Notes: a model not told the origin generated them from the sequence alone. A DNA stretch of 64,000 nt from Streptomyces prunicolor NBRC 13075 (GCF_000367365.1 NZ_BARF01000060.1:1-64000), one strand, 5' to 3'. Positions 9,142 to 19,239 are shown, numbered from the stretch's first letter. A program made the numbers and translations.

Positions 9142-10407
9142 GTGGTCGACGCGGATCAGACGTTCGTCATCATCGGAGGAGGCCTGGCCGGCGCGAAGGC
9201 GGCCGAGACGCTCCGAGCGGAGGGCTTCACCGGCCGCGTGATACTGATCTGCGACGAACGCGACCACCCGTACGAGCGCCCGCCGCTGTCCAAGGGCTAC
9301 CTCCTCGGTAAAGAGGAGCGCGACAGCGTCTTCGTCCACGAACCCGCCTGGTACGCACAGAACGACATCGAGCTGCACCTCGGCCAGACCGTCGACGCCA
9401 TCGACCGTACGGCGAAGACGGTGCGCTTCGGAGACGACGGCACCCTGGTCCGCTACGACAAGTTGCTCATCGCCACCGGCTCCGAGCCCCGCCGCCTCGA
9501 CATCCCGGGCACGGACCTCGCGGGCGTCCACCACCTGCGCCGCCTCTCGCACGCCGAGCGCCTCAAGAACGTCCTGGCGTCCCTGGGCCGGGACAACGGC
9601 CATCTGGTGATCGCCGGCGGCGGCTGGATCGGCCTGGAGGTCGCCGCGGCGGCCCGCGAGTACGGCGCCGAGGTCACCGTCGTAGAACCGTCCCAGACGC
9701 CGCTGCACGGCGTCCTCGGCCCCGAACTGGGCCAGCTCTTCGCCGACCTGCACGCCGAGCACGGGGTGCGTTTCCACTTCGGCGCCCGGCTCACCGAGAT
9801 CGTCGGCCAGGACGGCATGGTGCTGGCCGCCCGTACGGACGACGGCGAGGAGCACCCGGCGCACGACGTCCTCGCGGCGATCGGCGCGGCCCCGCGCACC
9901 GCGCTCGCCGAGGCGGCGGGCCTGGAGCTGGCCGACCGCGCGCACGGCGGCGGCATCGCGGTCGACGAACGGCTGCGCACCTCCGACCCCGACATCTACG
10001 CGGCCGGTGACGTGGCCGCCTTCCACCACGCCCTCTTCGACATCCGCCTCCGGGTGGAGCACTGGGCGAACGCCCTGAACGGCGGCCCGGCGGCGGCCCG
10101 CGCGATGCTCGGCAAGGACGTCACCTACGACCGCGTGCCCTATTTCTTCTCCGACCAGTACGACTTGGGTATGGAGTACTCCGGCTGGGCGCCCCCGGGC
10201 TCCTACGACGAAGTGGTGATCCGGGGAGACGCGGGCAAGCGGGAGTTCATCGCCTTCTGGCTGAAGGAGGGACGCGTGCTGGCCGGGATGAATGTGAATG
10301 TGTGGGACGTCACAGAGCCCATCCAGCAGCTCATCCGCTCCCGCGCGCGCGTGGACACCCACGCCCTCGCGGACCCACACGTTCCACTGGACAGCCTGGG
10401 CGTCTAG
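9142..10407 (+). CDS. FAD-dependent NAD(P)H oxidoreductase (ferredoxin reductase type)
   Basis: A 421-residue flavoprotein of the rubredoxin/putidaredoxin reductase group. FAD is bound by the N-terminal FVIIGGGLAGAKAAETL Rossmann motif, NAD(P)H by VIAGGGWIGLEVAAAA about 150 residues in. The second FAD motif is DIYAAGDVA. A C-terminal reductase domain follows (from RVEHW). It passes electrons from NAD(P)H to a small ferredoxin or similar carrier; the partner is not in the window. GAGGAGG at 9129-9135 fixes the GTG at 9142. It sits between dgt and dnaG and may be monocistronic. Confidence 0.92.
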   Translation: MVDADQTFVIIGGGLAGAKAAETLRAEGFTGRVILICDERDHPYERPPLSKGYLLGKEERDSVFVHEPAWYAQNDIELHLGQTVDAIDRTAKTVRFGDDGTLVRYDKLLIATGSEPRRLDIPGTDLAGVHHLRRLSHAERLKNVLASLGRDNGHLVIAGGGWIGLEVAAAAREYGAEVTVVEPSQTPLHGVLGPELGQLFADLHAEHGVRFHFGARLTEIVGQDGMVLAARTDDGEEHPAHDVLAAIGAAPRTALAEAAGLELADRAHGGGIAVDERLRTSDPDIYAAGDVAAFHHALFDIRLRVEHWANALNGGPAAARAMLGKDVTYDRVPYFFSDQYDLGMEYSGWAPPGSYDEVVIRGDAGKREFIAFWLKEGRVLAGMNVNVWDVTEPIQQLIRSRARVDTHALADPHVPLDSLGV

Positions 10408-10442
10408 CGGTCCTCGTCGTCACTGGTGTCAGTCCGGCCCCG

Positions 10443-10455
10443 TAGAATTCACGCG
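10443..10455 (+). promoter_or_regulatory. probable leaderless promoter of dnaG
   Basis: TAGAAT (10443-10448) matches the Streptomyces -10 consensus TANNNT. It ends 6 bases before the GTG of dnaG, so a transcript starting at the usual distance would begin at or next to the start codon. No ribosome site precedes the GTG, which fits a leaderless mRNA. The -35 region is not clear. Inferred from spacing alone. Confidence 0.4.
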
Positions 10456-12362
10456 TGGCAGGACGGATCAACGACGAGGACGTGAAGGCGGTTCGGGACG
10501 CGGTCCCGATCGACGCCGTGGTGTCCGAGTACCTCCAGCTGCGGAACGCGGGCGGCGGCAACCTCAAGGGTCTCTGCCCGTTCCACGACGAGAAGTCGCC
10601 GTCCTTCCAGGTCAGCCCCAGCAAGGGTCTCTTCCACTGCTTCGGCTGCCAGGAGGGCGGCGACACCATCACGTTCGTGATGAAGGTCGACCACCTCACG
10701 TTCTCCGAGTCGGTCGAGCGTCTGGCCGCCCAGGCCGGCATCACGCTGCGGTACGAGGAGGGCGGGTACAACCCCGCCAACCAGCGCGGCGAGCGCATCC
10801 GCCTGGTGGAGGCCCACAAGGTCGCCGCCGACTTCTACGTGGAGCAGCTCGCCGTCAGCCCCGAGGCGGACACCGGCCGCAAGTTCCTCGCCGAGCGCGG
10901 CTTCGACCAGTCCGCCGCCGAGCACTTCTCCGTCGGCTACAGCCCGCAGGGCTGGGACCACCTCACCAAATACCTCCGCGGCAAGGGCTTCACCGACAAG
11001 GAGATCCTCCTCTCCGGCCTCGCCCAGGAGGGCCGCCGCGGCCCCATCGACCGCTTCCGCGGCCGCCTCATGTGGCCGATCCGCGACATCGGCGGCGAGG
11101 TCGTCGGCTTCGGCGCGAGGAAGCTCTACGAGTCGGACAACGGCCCGAAGTACCTCAACACGCCCGACACCGCGATCTACAAGAAGTCGCAGGTCCTCTA
11201 CGGCATCGACCTCGCGAAGAAGGACATCGCCAAGTCCTCCCGCGCGGTCGTCGTCGAGGGCTACACCGACGTCATGGCCTGCCATCTGGCAGGAGTGACG
11301 ACGGCCATCGCAACCTGCGGTACGGCCTTCGGCACCGACCACATCAAGATCCTCCGCAGGCTCCTGATGGACAACGGCTCGGCCCGCGTGATCTTCACCT
11401 TCGACGGCGACGCCGCCGGCCAGAAGGCGGCCCTGCGCGCCTTCGAGGACGACCAGAAGTTCGCCGCCGAGACATACATCGCCATCGCGCCCGACAACAT
11501 GGACCCCTGCGAACTCCGCCTCGCCAAGGGTGACGAAGCGGTCGCCGACCTGGTCCAACCCCGCACCCCGCTCTTCGAGTTCGCGCTCCGCCAGATCGTC
11601 GTCCGCTACGACCTCGACACCCCCGCGGGCCGAGCCTCCGCCCTGGACGAGGCGGCCCCGATCGTCGCCCACATCAAGAACAGCGGCGCCCAGCACGAGG
11701 TCGCCGTCCAGCTCGCCGGCATGCTCGGCATCCTGGACACCCAGTTCGTGGTCAAGCGCGTTGCCCAGCTGGCCCGTTGGGCCCGTGACCGAGGAGGCAA
11801 GGGCCCGGCGCCGACCCGAGGCGGACAACAGCAGCAGCCGTACGACACCACCCCCCGCACCCCCACCGGCGGCCCCGCCCTCACCCTGCGCAACCCGGTC
11901 TTCGCCACCGAGCGCGAACTCCTCAAACTCGCCCTCCAGCGCCCCGACTTGGTCTCCCCGGCCTTCGACGCGTACGGCGTCGACGAGTTCACCGCCGCGC
12001 CCTACGCGGCCGTACGCGAGGCGATCATCGAGGCGGGCGGCGCCGAGTACGGCCTTCAGGACGCGCAGGACTATCTGGTCCGGGTCCGCGAGGCGGCACC
12101 GGACGACGCGGTCCGCGCGATGGTCACCGAGCTGGCCGTCGAGGCGATCATGCGCCGCACGGTCGACGAGAACTACGCCGGCGAGCAGCTGGTCACGGTC
12201 CGCCGAAGAGCCGTGGTACGCCGCATCGGCGACATCCAGGGCGCGCTCACCCGCCTCGGCAGCCACGGAGACTCGGCCGAACTGGCCGCCGTACAGAACG
12301 AGTTGTGGGTACTTCAGCAGTACGACCAGGCACTCCAGGTGCACGGCGCCTCAGCGCTCTGA
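10455..12362 (+). CDS. dnaG: DNA primase
   Basis: A 635-residue primase that makes RNA primers at the replication fork with DnaB helicase. The zinc-binding domain has Cys41, His44, Cys62 and Cys65 (CPFH, CFGC). The TOPRIM core shows VVVEGYTDVMA near residue 267 and FTFDGDAAG near 314. A proline/glutamine-rich linker (about 440-480) leads into the C-terminal helicase-binding bundle. Length is normal for actinobacteria. The GTG at 10455 lacks a ribosome site (see the proposed leaderless promoter). The sigma factor gene hrdA follows, in the usual primase-sigma arrangement. Confidence 0.97.
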   Translation: MAGRINDEDVKAVRDAVPIDAVVSEYLQLRNAGGGNLKGLCPFHDEKSPSFQVSPSKGLFHCFGCQEGGDTITFVMKVDHLTFSESVERLAAQAGITLRYEEGGYNPANQRGERIRLVEAHKVAADFYVEQLAVSPEADTGRKFLAERGFDQSAAEHFSVGYSPQGWDHLTKYLRGKGFTDKEILLSGLAQEGRRGPIDRFRGRLMWPIRDIGGEVVGFGARKLYESDNGPKYLNTPDTAIYKKSQVLYGIDLAKKDIAKSSRAVVVEGYTDVMACHLAGVTTAIATCGTAFGTDHIKILRRLLMDNGSARVIFTFDGDAAGQKAALRAFEDDQKFAAETYIAIAPDNMDPCELRLAKGDEAVADLVQPRTPLFEFALRQIVVRYDLDTPAGRASALDEAAPIVAHIKNSGAQHEVAVQLAGMLGILDTQFVVKRVAQLARWARDRGGKGPAPTRGGQQQQPYDTTPRTPTGGPALTLRNPVFATERELLKLALQRPDLVSPAFDAYGVDEFTAAPYAAVREAIIEAGGAEYGLQDAQDYLVRVREAAPDDAVRAMVTELAVEAIMRRTVDENYAGEQLVTVRRRAVVRRIGDIQGALTRLGSHGDSAELAAVQNELWVLQQYDQALQVHGASAL

Positions 12363-12605
12363 GCACGTAGTCACGGAACGGACTCAAAAAGTCACCGCAC
12401 GCCCCTCGTGGCGGCGATGTGTCGTACTCCACACTGGGTTCCGGTGCCTGAGTCCTCGGAGCGCGGCCGATCCGTCCCCAGCGGGTCCTTCACCCCCGCG
12501 GTTCCGCTCATCGAGTACGGGACGGATTGCGGCGAGGCCGCCCACTCCGCCCCTGAAGTACCGCTGCCGTACCCTCTGGCAGCGATCATCCTGGAGGTCG
12601 CCCCC

Positions 12606-13754
12606 GTGCAGACCCAGACCCTCGACCAGACCGAGACCAGCACGACGGACGGCGCGGAACCGGAAGCGGAGACCGATGTCCTCGCGACCGTCCCTCCGCA
12701 GAACCGTGCCGCGCACCACCCCGAAACCGTGGAGGCGGAGAGCCCGCCCGAGCTCGAAGAACCGACGGCCGAAGCGGTGGAGACCGCCGAGGCCCCCGAG
12801 CCCGAGGCACGGCCCCGCGGCCGGGTCGCCGCCGACAACGGCGCGCCCTCCTCGGACCTGTTCCGCCAGTACCTGCGCGAGATCGGCCGCATCCCGCTGC
12901 TCACCGCGGCCGAGGAGGTCGACCTCGCCCGCCGCGTCGAGGCCGGCCTGTTCGCCGAGGAGAAGCTCGGCGGCGCGTCCGACCTGGACAGCCAACTCGC
13001 TCTCGACCTGGACAAGTTGGTCGTCATGGGCCGGATGGCCAAGCGCCGCCTGATCGAGGCGAACCTGCGGCTCGTCGTGTCCGTCGCCAAGCGGTACGTC
13101 GGGCGCGGGCTGACCATGCTCGACCTCGTCCAGGAGGGAAACCTCGGCCTGATCAGGGCAGTTGAGAAATTCGACTACGCTCGCGGCTACAAGTTCTCGA
13201 CGTACGCGACCTGGTGGATCCGCCAGGCCATGTCCCGCGCCCTCGCCGACCAGGCCCGCACGATTCGCGTCCCGGTGCATGTCGTCGAACTCATCAACCG
13301 GGTCGTCCGGGTCCAGCGCAGAATGCTCCAGGAGCGCGGCTACGAGCCGACGCCGGAGGAGGTCGCCGACCACCTGGACCTCGCGCCCGAGCGCGTCAGC
13401 GAGGTGCTCCGCCTTGCCCAGGAGCCGGTTTCGCTGCACGCGCCGGTGGGGGAGGAGGACGACGTTGCCCTCGGTGACCTGATCGAGGACGGCGATGCCA
13501 CCAGCCCTGTGGAGTCGGCCGCGTTCATCCTCCTCAGGCAGCACCTGGAGGCGGTCCTGTCGACGCTGGGGGAGCGGGAGCGGAAGGTCGTACAGCTCAG
13601 GTATGGGCTTGCGGACGGGCGTCCACGCACGCTGGAGGAGATCGGCCGGATCTTCGGGGTGACCCGGGAGCGGATACGGCAGATCGAGTCGAAGACGCTC
13701 AACAAGCTGCGGGATCACGCTTTTGCGGATCAGCTGAGGGGCTATCTGGACTGA
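12606..13754 (+). CDS. hrdA: RNA polymerase sigma-70 group factor, HrdA-like
   Basis: A 382-residue sigma factor. An acidic, low-complexity N-terminus (about 80 residues) precedes region 1.2 ([15 protein letters not shown]). Regions 2.1-2.4 follow with [29 protein letters not shown] and [10 protein letters not shown], then region 3. Region 4 reads [18 protein letters not shown] for -35 recognition. The short N-terminus and the position next to dnaG fit HrdA, a non-essential paralogue of the principal factor HrdB; HrdD is less likely. GGAGG at 12593-12597 supports the GTG at 12606; the frame is open further upstream without a good start. The HrdA assignment rests on context and memory of the family. 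Confidence 0.85.
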   Translation: MQTQTLDQTETSTTDGAEPEAETDVLATVPPQNRAAHHPETVEAESPPELEEPTAEAVETAEAPEPEARPRGRVAADNGAPSSDLFRQYLREIGRIPLLTAAEEVDLARRVEAGLFAEEKLGGASDLDSQLALDLDKLVVMGRMAKRRLIEANLRLVVSVAKRYVGRGLTMLDLVQEGNLGLIRAVEKFDYARGYKFSTYATWWIRQAMSRALADQARTIRVPVHVVELINRVVRVQRRMLQERGYEPTPEEVADHLDLAPERVSEVLRLAQEPVSLHAPVGEEDDVALGDLIEDGDATSPVESAAFILLRQHLEAVLSTLGERERKVVQLRYGLADGRPRTLEEIGRIFGVTRERIRQIESKTLNKLRDHAFADQLRGYLD

Positions 13755-13776
13755 TGCCGTCTGCGGGCCCGGTGGG

Positions 13777-13903
13777 GGCTGGTCGCGCAGTTCCCCGCGC
13801 CCCTGAAGACTCGGGCGCGCCCAGTTCTTTAGGGGATCCCCGCGCCCCTGAAAAGACCTCAGCCGAGGGGCTTTTAGGGGCGCGGGGAACTGCGCGACCA
13901 GCC
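13777..13903. repeat. 28-bp perfect inverted repeat after hrdA
   Basis: Arms at 13777-13804 and 13876-13903 are exact reverse complements over 28 bases (left arm starts GGCTGGTCGCGCAG, right arm ends CTGCGCGACCAGCC). The 71 bases between hold further partial copies (CCCCGCGCCCCTGAA, AGGGGCTTTT). This is a widespread Streptomyces intergenic element, able to form a long hairpin. It lies between converging hrdA and ABC-transporter genes, so it could also act as a two-way terminator. Confidence 0.85.
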
Positions 13904-13956
13904 ACGACGGGCCGTCACACACACGACGACCCCCCGTGGCACTCTCTATGGATCTT

Positions 13957-15885
13957 TTAGTCGACCTCGGCCACAGCCTGCGCGAACTGTGCCTTGTACA
14001 GCCGCGCATACGCCCCGTCCGCCGCCAACAGCTGCGCGTGCCCGCCCTGTTCGACGATCGCCCCGTTCTCCATGACCAGGATCGTGTCCGCGTCCCGGAT
14101 CGTGGAGAGGCGGTGTGCGATCACGAACGACGTACGGCCATGGGCGAGTTTGGCCATCGCCTTCTGGATCAACACCTCCGTACGGGTGTCGACCGAAGAC
14201 GTCGCCTCGTCGAGGACCAGGATCGTCGGGTCGGACAGGAATGCCCGCGCGATGGTGATGAGCTGCTTCTCACCGGCGCTGACCCCCGTACCCTCGTCGT
14301 CGATCACCGTGTCGTAGCCGTCGGGCAGCGTACGGACGAACCGGTCGGCGTGCGCCGCCCGCGCCGCCTCCTCGATCTCACCCCGGGTGACCTCGCGAGA
14401 GGCCCCGTACGCGATGTTGTCCGCGATGGAGCCGCCGAACAGCCAGGTGTCCTGGAGCACCATGCCGATCCCGGACCGGAGTTCGTCCCGGGACATGCGC
14501 GCGATGTCGACACCGTCGAGGGTGATACGGCCGCCGGAGACCTCGTAGAACCGCATGAGGAGGTTGACGAGGGTGGTCTTGCCGGCGCCGGTCGGGCCGA
14601 CGATCGCGACCGTGTGGCCCGGTGACACCGTCAGCGAGAGGTCCTCGATGAGCGGCTTGTCGGGGTCGTAGCGGAAGGAGACGTGCTCCAGGGAGACCAG
14701 GCCGCGGAGTTCCTCCGGGCGTTCGCTCGGCATCGGATCGGGCTGCTGCTCCTCGGCGTCGAGGAGTTCGAAGATCCGTTCCGCCGAGGCGACGCCGGAC
14801 TGCACCAGGTTCGCCATCGACGCGACCTGAGTCAGCGGCATCGAGAACTGGCGCGAGTACTGGACGAACGCCTGCACGTCACCGATCGAGAGCGAGCCGG
14901 ACGCGACCCGTAGGCCGCCGACCACGGCCACCAGCACGTAGTTGAGGTTCGACACGAACATCATCAGCGGCTGCATGACCCCGCTGTTGAACTGCGCCTT
15001 GAAGCCCGCCTCGTAGAGCGCGTTGTTCTGCTCCGCGAACAGCTCCGCGGACTCGTCCTGGCGGCCGAACACCTTCACCAGGGTGTGGCCGGTGTACATC
15101 TCCTCGACGTGCGCGTTGAGCTTGCCGGTCGAGCGCCACTGCTGCACGAAGTGCGGCTGCGAGCGCTTGCCGATGCGGGTGGCGACGAGGAACGACAGCG
15201 GCACGGTCACCAGCGCGACCAGGGCCAGCAGCCAGGACACCCAGAACATCATCGCGAGGACGCCGATGATCGTGAGCAGCGAGTTGATGAGCTGGCCCAT
15301 CGACTGCTGGAGGGTCTGGCCGATGTTGTCGATGTCGTTGGTCGCGCGGGAGAGGACCTCACCGCGCTGGCGCTTGTCGAAGTACGACAGCGGGAGGCGC
15401 GACATCTTCGTCTGCACGCTCTCGCGCAGCCGGAACATGGTGCGGTTGACCGCCCGGTTGACCATCCGGGTCGCCACCGCCATCAGCAGCCCGGCCACCA
15501 GGAACGTGCCCAGCGCGAGCAGCAGCACATGACCCACCGAGGTGAAGTCGATGCCCTTGCCCGGGGTGAAGTCCGTGCTCTTGAGCATGTCCGCGACCGA
15601 ACCCTGGCCGCGGTCGCGCATCGCCTGGAGGGCCTGCGCCTTGGTCGTCCCGGCCGGCATCTGCCGCCCGATGATGCCCGCGAAGACCAGGTCGGTGGCG
15701 TTGCCGAGGATCTTCGGCCCCACCACGTTCAGCCCGACGCTGATCACCACGCACACCAGCAGGATGCCGATGGTCAGCCGCTCCGGCCTGAACTGGCCGA
15801 TCAGCCGCTTGCCGGACACCTTGAATTCCATCGAACGGGCGTCGGGGCCCGTCCCGGCCATCATCCGCCCCATGGGCCCGGCCAT
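13957..15885 (-). CDS. ABC exporter half-transporter (consensus-site NBD)
   Basis: A 642-residue type IV ABC exporter subunit: six membrane helices (about residues 35-350), then an ATPase domain with Walker A GPTGAGKTT and Walker B LVLDEATSSVD with the catalytic Glu. The signature loop reads VSAGEKQ instead of LSGGQ. The upstream partner (15885-17684) has a normal signature but an altered catalytic residue. Together they form an asymmetric heterodimer with one normal and one degenerate ATP site. The ATG overlaps the partner's stop (TGATG), so translation is coupled. Substrate unknown; drug or lipid export is the usual role. Confidence 0.93.
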   Translation of the reverse strand: MAGPMGRMMAGTGPDARSMEFKVSGKRLIGQFRPERLTIGILLVCVVISVGLNVVGPKILGNATDLVFAGIIGRQMPAGTTKAQALQAMRDRGQGSVADMLKSTDFTPGKGIDFTSVGHVLLLALGTFLVAGLLMAVATRMVNRAVNRTMFRLRESVQTKMSRLPLSYFDKRQRGEVLSRATNDIDNIGQTLQQSMGQLINSLLTIIGVLAMMFWVSWLLALVALVTVPLSFLVATRIGKRSQPHFVQQWRSTGKLNAHVEEMYTGHTLVKVFGRQDESAELFAEQNNALYEAGFKAQFNSGVMQPLMMFVSNLNYVLVAVVGGLRVASGSLSIGDVQAFVQYSRQFSMPLTQVASMANLVQSGVASAERIFELLDAEEQQPDPMPSERPEELRGLVSLEHVSFRYDPDKPLIEDLSLTVSPGHTVAIVGPTGAGKTTLVNLLMRFYEVSGGRITLDGVDIARMSRDELRSGIGMVLQDTWLFGGSIADNIAYGASREVTRGEIEEAARAAHADRFVRTLPDGYDTVIDDEGTGVSAGEKQLITIARAFLSDPTILVLDEATSSVDTRTEVLIQKAMAKLAHGRTSFVIAHRLSTIRDADTILVMENGAIVEQGGHAQLLAADGAYARLYKAQFAQAVAEVD

Positions 15886-17684
15886 CAGGCGGCCTCCGCT
15901 TCCGTCAGCTGGGAGAGCACGATCTCCCGATACGTCTCATTGCCCGCCATCAGTTCGTGATGGCGCCCCGTCCCCACGACCCGTCCCTCGTCGAGTACGA
16001 CGATCCGGTCCGCGTCCCTGATCGTCGCCACCCGCTGCGCCACGATCACCACGGTCGCCTCGGCGGTCTCCCGCGAGAGCGCCGCCCGCAGCGCCGCGTC
16101 GGTCGCGTAGTCGAGGGCGGAGAAGGAGTCGTCGAAGAGGTAGATCTCCGGCCGCTGTACGAGTGTCCGCGCGATCGCGAGCCGCTGCCGCTGACCGCCG
16201 GACACGTTCGTGCCGCCCTGCGAGATGGGGGAGTCGAGCCCGTTCTCCAGCCCCTCGACGAAGCCCTTGGCCTGCGCCACCTCCAGCGCGTGCCACAACT
16301 CCTCGTCCGTCGCGTCGGGATTGCCGTAGCGAAGATTGGTCGCCACCGTGCCCGCGAAGAGGTACGGCTTCTGCGGGACCAGGCCGACCGTCTTGGCGAG
16401 CAGGACCGGGTCGATGGTCGACACGTCGACTCCGTCGACGAGGACCTCGCCGTCGGTCGCGTCAACCAGGCGCGGGACCAGACTCAGAAGGGTGGACTTT
16501 CCACTGCCGGTCGAGCCGATCACGGCCGTCGTCTCGCCCGGGCGGGCCACCAGGTCGATGGACTTCAGTACGGGTTCCTCGGCACCCGGGTAACAGAAGC
16601 CGACCCCGCGGACCTCCAGATGCCCGTGCCGGCGCAGCTCGGTGACGGGCGCGAGCGGCGGCACGACACTGGACTCCGTGTCGAGGACCTCCTCGATGCG
16701 CTCGGCACAGACCTCCGCGCGCGGCACCATCATGAACATGAAGGTGGCCATCATCACGGACATCACGATCTGCATCAGATAGGCGAGGAACGCGGTCAGA
16801 TCGCCGATCTGCATCCCGCCACTGGCGATCCGGTGCGCGCCGAACCACACGACCGCGATCGACGACAGGTTCACGGTCGTCATGACCACGGGGAACATGA
16901 GCGCGAGCAGGTTGCCGGTCTTCAACTGCATCTCGGTGAGATCGCTGTTGGCCTTGCGGAACCGGTCCTTCTCGTACTCGTCCCGGACGAAGGCGCGGAT
17001 CACGCGGTTGCCGGTGATCTGCTCGCGCAGCACCCGGTTCACCGCGTCGAGGCGCACCTGCATCGACCGGAACAGCGGCCGCAGCCGTCGCACGATGATC
17101 GTCACGCAGATGGTCAGCGTCGGCACCACCGCGATCAGCACCCCGGACAGCGGCACGTCCAGGCCGAGCGCCAGGATGATCCCGCCGACGCACATGATCG
17201 GCGCCGACACGAGCAGCGTGAACGTCATCAGGGTCAGCATCTGGACCTGCTGGACGTCATTGGTCGTCCGGGTGATCAGCGAGGGCGCGCCGAACTGGCC
17301 GACCTCGCGGGCCGAGAACGACTGCACCCGGTCGAAGATGGCAGCCCGGATGTCCCGGCCGACGGCGGAGGCGGTGCGCGCGCCGTAGTAGACGGCGCCC
17401 GTGTTGCACACGACCTGGACCAGCGAGATCCCGATCATCAGGGCGCCGAACGACAGGATGTAACCGGTGTCCCCCTTCACCACACCGTTGTCGATGATGT
17501 GCGCGTTCAGGGTGGGCAGGTAGAGGGTGGCGCAGGTCTGCAGGAACTGCAGCAGCACCAGCAGAGTGATGGGTTTCCTGTAGGGCCTGAGATAGGTCCG
17601 CAGAAGTCGTATGAGCACGCTGGGTCTCTCGGAGTCGGCGGGTGGAGGGCGGGCGGTGTGCCCCTCGCCCCCATCGTCGGACAC
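15885..17684 (-). CDS. ABC exporter half-transporter (degenerate-site NBD)
   Basis: A 599-residue partner of the preceding exporter subunit. The transmembrane domain begins at LLRTYLRPYRKPITLL. In the ATPase, Walker A is GSTGSGKST and the signature VSGGQRQRL is canonical. Walker B, YLFDDSFSALD, carries Asp where the catalytic Glu should be. That Asp pairs across the dimer with the altered signature of the other subunit to form the degenerate site, as in TM287/288-type exporters. The GTG at 17684 is used here; a GTG at about 17617 (VLIRLLRTYL) with GAGAG upstream is an alternative that would drop 22 unconserved residues. Confidence 0.9.
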   Translation of the reverse strand: MSDDGGEGHTARPPPADSERPSVLIRLLRTYLRPYRKPITLLVLLQFLQTCATLYLPTLNAHIIDNGVVKGDTGYILSFGALMIGISLVQVVCNTGAVYYGARTASAVGRDIRAAIFDRVQSFSAREVGQFGAPSLITRTTNDVQQVQMLTLMTFTLLVSAPIMCVGGIILALGLDVPLSGVLIAVVPTLTICVTIIVRRLRPLFRSMQVRLDAVNRVLREQITGNRVIRAFVRDEYEKDRFRKANSDLTEMQLKTGNLLALMFPVVMTTVNLSSIAVVWFGAHRIASGGMQIGDLTAFLAYLMQIVMSVMMATFMFMMVPRAEVCAERIEEVLDTESSVVPPLAPVTELRRHGHLEVRGVGFCYPGAEEPVLKSIDLVARPGETTAVIGSTGSGKSTLLSLVPRLVDATDGEVLVDGVDVSTIDPVLLAKTVGLVPQKPYLFAGTVATNLRYGNPDATDEELWHALEVAQAKGFVEGLENGLDSPISQGGTNVSGGQRQRLAIARTLVQRPEIYLFDDSFSALDYATDAALRAALSRETAEATVVIVAQRVATIRDADRIVVLDEGRVVGTGRHHELMAGNETYREIVLSQLTEAEAA

Positions 17685-17781
17685 TCCACCCGCGTTACCT
17701 CAACCGATTAAGCCAACAGCAGTGCCCTACGGCCCCTTATGCACCCTTAAGTGCCTTATTGGCGCCGTCGACTGTGCGTCC

Positions 17782-19239
17782 CTACGAGCGGAACGCGCCC
17801 GGATGGGTCTGTTCCCGTACGGACACGTACTGCTGCCGCACGGCCTGCCCTACGGCCAACTCGTCGCCGGGCTCGAAGACCTGGGCGACCGGTCCCTGCC
17901 AGGGCGGCGGGTTGCGCGGGTCGAGGGTGCCCTGGGAGACCCCGAGCGCCCAGGCGGCCTGCCGGGCGGCGCCGAGCGCGGCGTAGTCGGCGGGCTGCGG
18001 TACGACGATCTGGGTCCCGAAGAGCGCGGGCGCCGCGGCCTGCACGGCGGGCAGCTCGGCGGCCGACCCGAGCAGGAAGAGCCGCCGTACGGCCACACCC
18101 CGCCCGCGCAGCACGTCCAGCGCGTCGGCGAGCCCGCACAGCATGCCCTCGAACGCGGCCCGCGCCAGATGCTCCGCCTTCATCGACTCCCGTCGCAGCC
18201 CGGCCAACGTCCCGGCGGTGTGCGGCAGATTGGGTGTCCGCTCACCCTCCAGATACGGCAGGAACACCAGCCCGTGCGCCCCGGGCGTCGACTTCATCGC
18301 CAGCTCGGACAGGCTCTCCAGGTCGGACAGCCCGAGCAGTTCGGCGGCGCCCCGCAGGGTCCGTACGGCGTTCAGCGTGGTGACGACCGGCAGATGCATC
18401 CCGGTCGCGTCGGCCAGCGAGGTGATCATCCCGCTCTGGTCGACGAGCGCCTCGTGGTGCACGGCCATCACGGACCCGGAAGCGCCGAGCGACACGACCG
18501 CGTCCCCGAACCCGATGCCGAGCCCGAAGGCGGCGGCCATGGTCTCGCCGGTGCCGGCGGAGATCAGCAGCCCCTCCGGGGTCGTACCGGCCGCGTCGGA
18601 GGGACCGATCACCTCGGGGAGCATGGCCTGGTGGCCGAGGGCGAGTTCGACGAGATCGGGCCGGTAACCACCACTGGCGGCGGACCAATAGCCCGTCCCT
18701 GAAGCCCCACCCCGGTCGGTCGTCCTCCGCACGGGCCGCCCGAGAAGCTGCCACACGAGCCAGTCATGGGCTTGTAGCAGCGCGGTCGTCCGCCGGGCGT
18801 TGTCGGGCTCGGTCCGGTTCAGCCAGCGGAGCTTGGTGACGGGCTGCGCGGCCTGCGGTACGGAACCCACCGCCTGCGCCCACGCCTCGCGCCCGCCGAG
18901 CGCGTCGATCAGATCGGCCGCCGCGACCTGCGCCCGCTTGTCACCGCCGACCATCGCGGGCCGCACGGTGTTGCCCTGCGAGTCCAGCGGCACCAGCGCG
19001 TTCTGCTGCGCGGAGACGCCGATGGCCTGCACGCCTTCGAGCAGCCCCCCGCCGGCCGCCTCGCCGAGCGACAACAGCCAGGCCTGTGGATCGACATCGG
19101 AGGGCCGCCCGCCGCCCTCGGTCTCGGTTTCGACCGGATGCGGCGCATATCCCTGCCTGAGCACGGACCCCGTGTCCGTGTCACAGACGACGATACGAGT
19201 GAAATCGGGCGAACTGTCCAACCCGGCGACTATCCCCAT
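17782..19239 (-). CDS. FGGY-family carbohydrate kinase (xylulokinase-like)
   Basis: A 485-residue sugar kinase with the two-domain actin-like ATPase fold. The phosphate-1 loop is GIVAGLDSSPDFTRIVV. VGVSAQQNALVPLD is the sugar-contact stretch. ISAGTGETMAAAFG and SLGASGSVMAVHHEALVD give the phosphate-2 region, and LLGSAAELPAVQAAAP is near the adenosine loop. Family members phosphorylate xylulose or related polyols; the sugar is not determined. It lies 98 bases from the ABC exporter gene in the same direction, and no pentose transporter is adjacent. Confidence 0.88.
   Translation of the reverse strand: MGIVAGLDSSPDFTRIVVCDTDTGSVLRQGYAPHPVETETEGGGRPSDVDPQAWLLSLGEAAGGGLLEGVQAIGVSAQQNALVPLDSQGNTVRPAMVGGDKRAQVAAADLIDALGGREAWAQAVGSVPQAAQPVTKLRWLNRTEPDNARRTTALLQAHDWLVWQLLGRPVRRTTDRGGASGTGYWSAASGGYRPDLVELALGHQAMLPEVIGPSDAAGTTPEGLLISAGTGETMAAAFGLGIGFGDAVVSLGASGSVMAVHHEALVDQSGMITSLADATGMHLPVVTTLNAVRTLRGAAELLGLSDLESLSELAMKSTPGAHGLVFLPYLEGERTPNLPHTAGTLAGLRRESMKAEHLARAAFEGMLCGLADALDVLRGRGVAVRRLFLLGSAAELPAVQAAAPALFGTQIVVPQPADYAALGAARQAAWALGVSQGTLDPRNPPPWQGPVAQVFEPGDELAVGQAVRQQYVSVREQTHPGAFRS

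Noticed and set aside
10449-12344. Long open frame on the strand opposite dnaG
   Set aside because: A shadow of high GC at third positions; it has no domain character, and dnaG on the other strand is certain.
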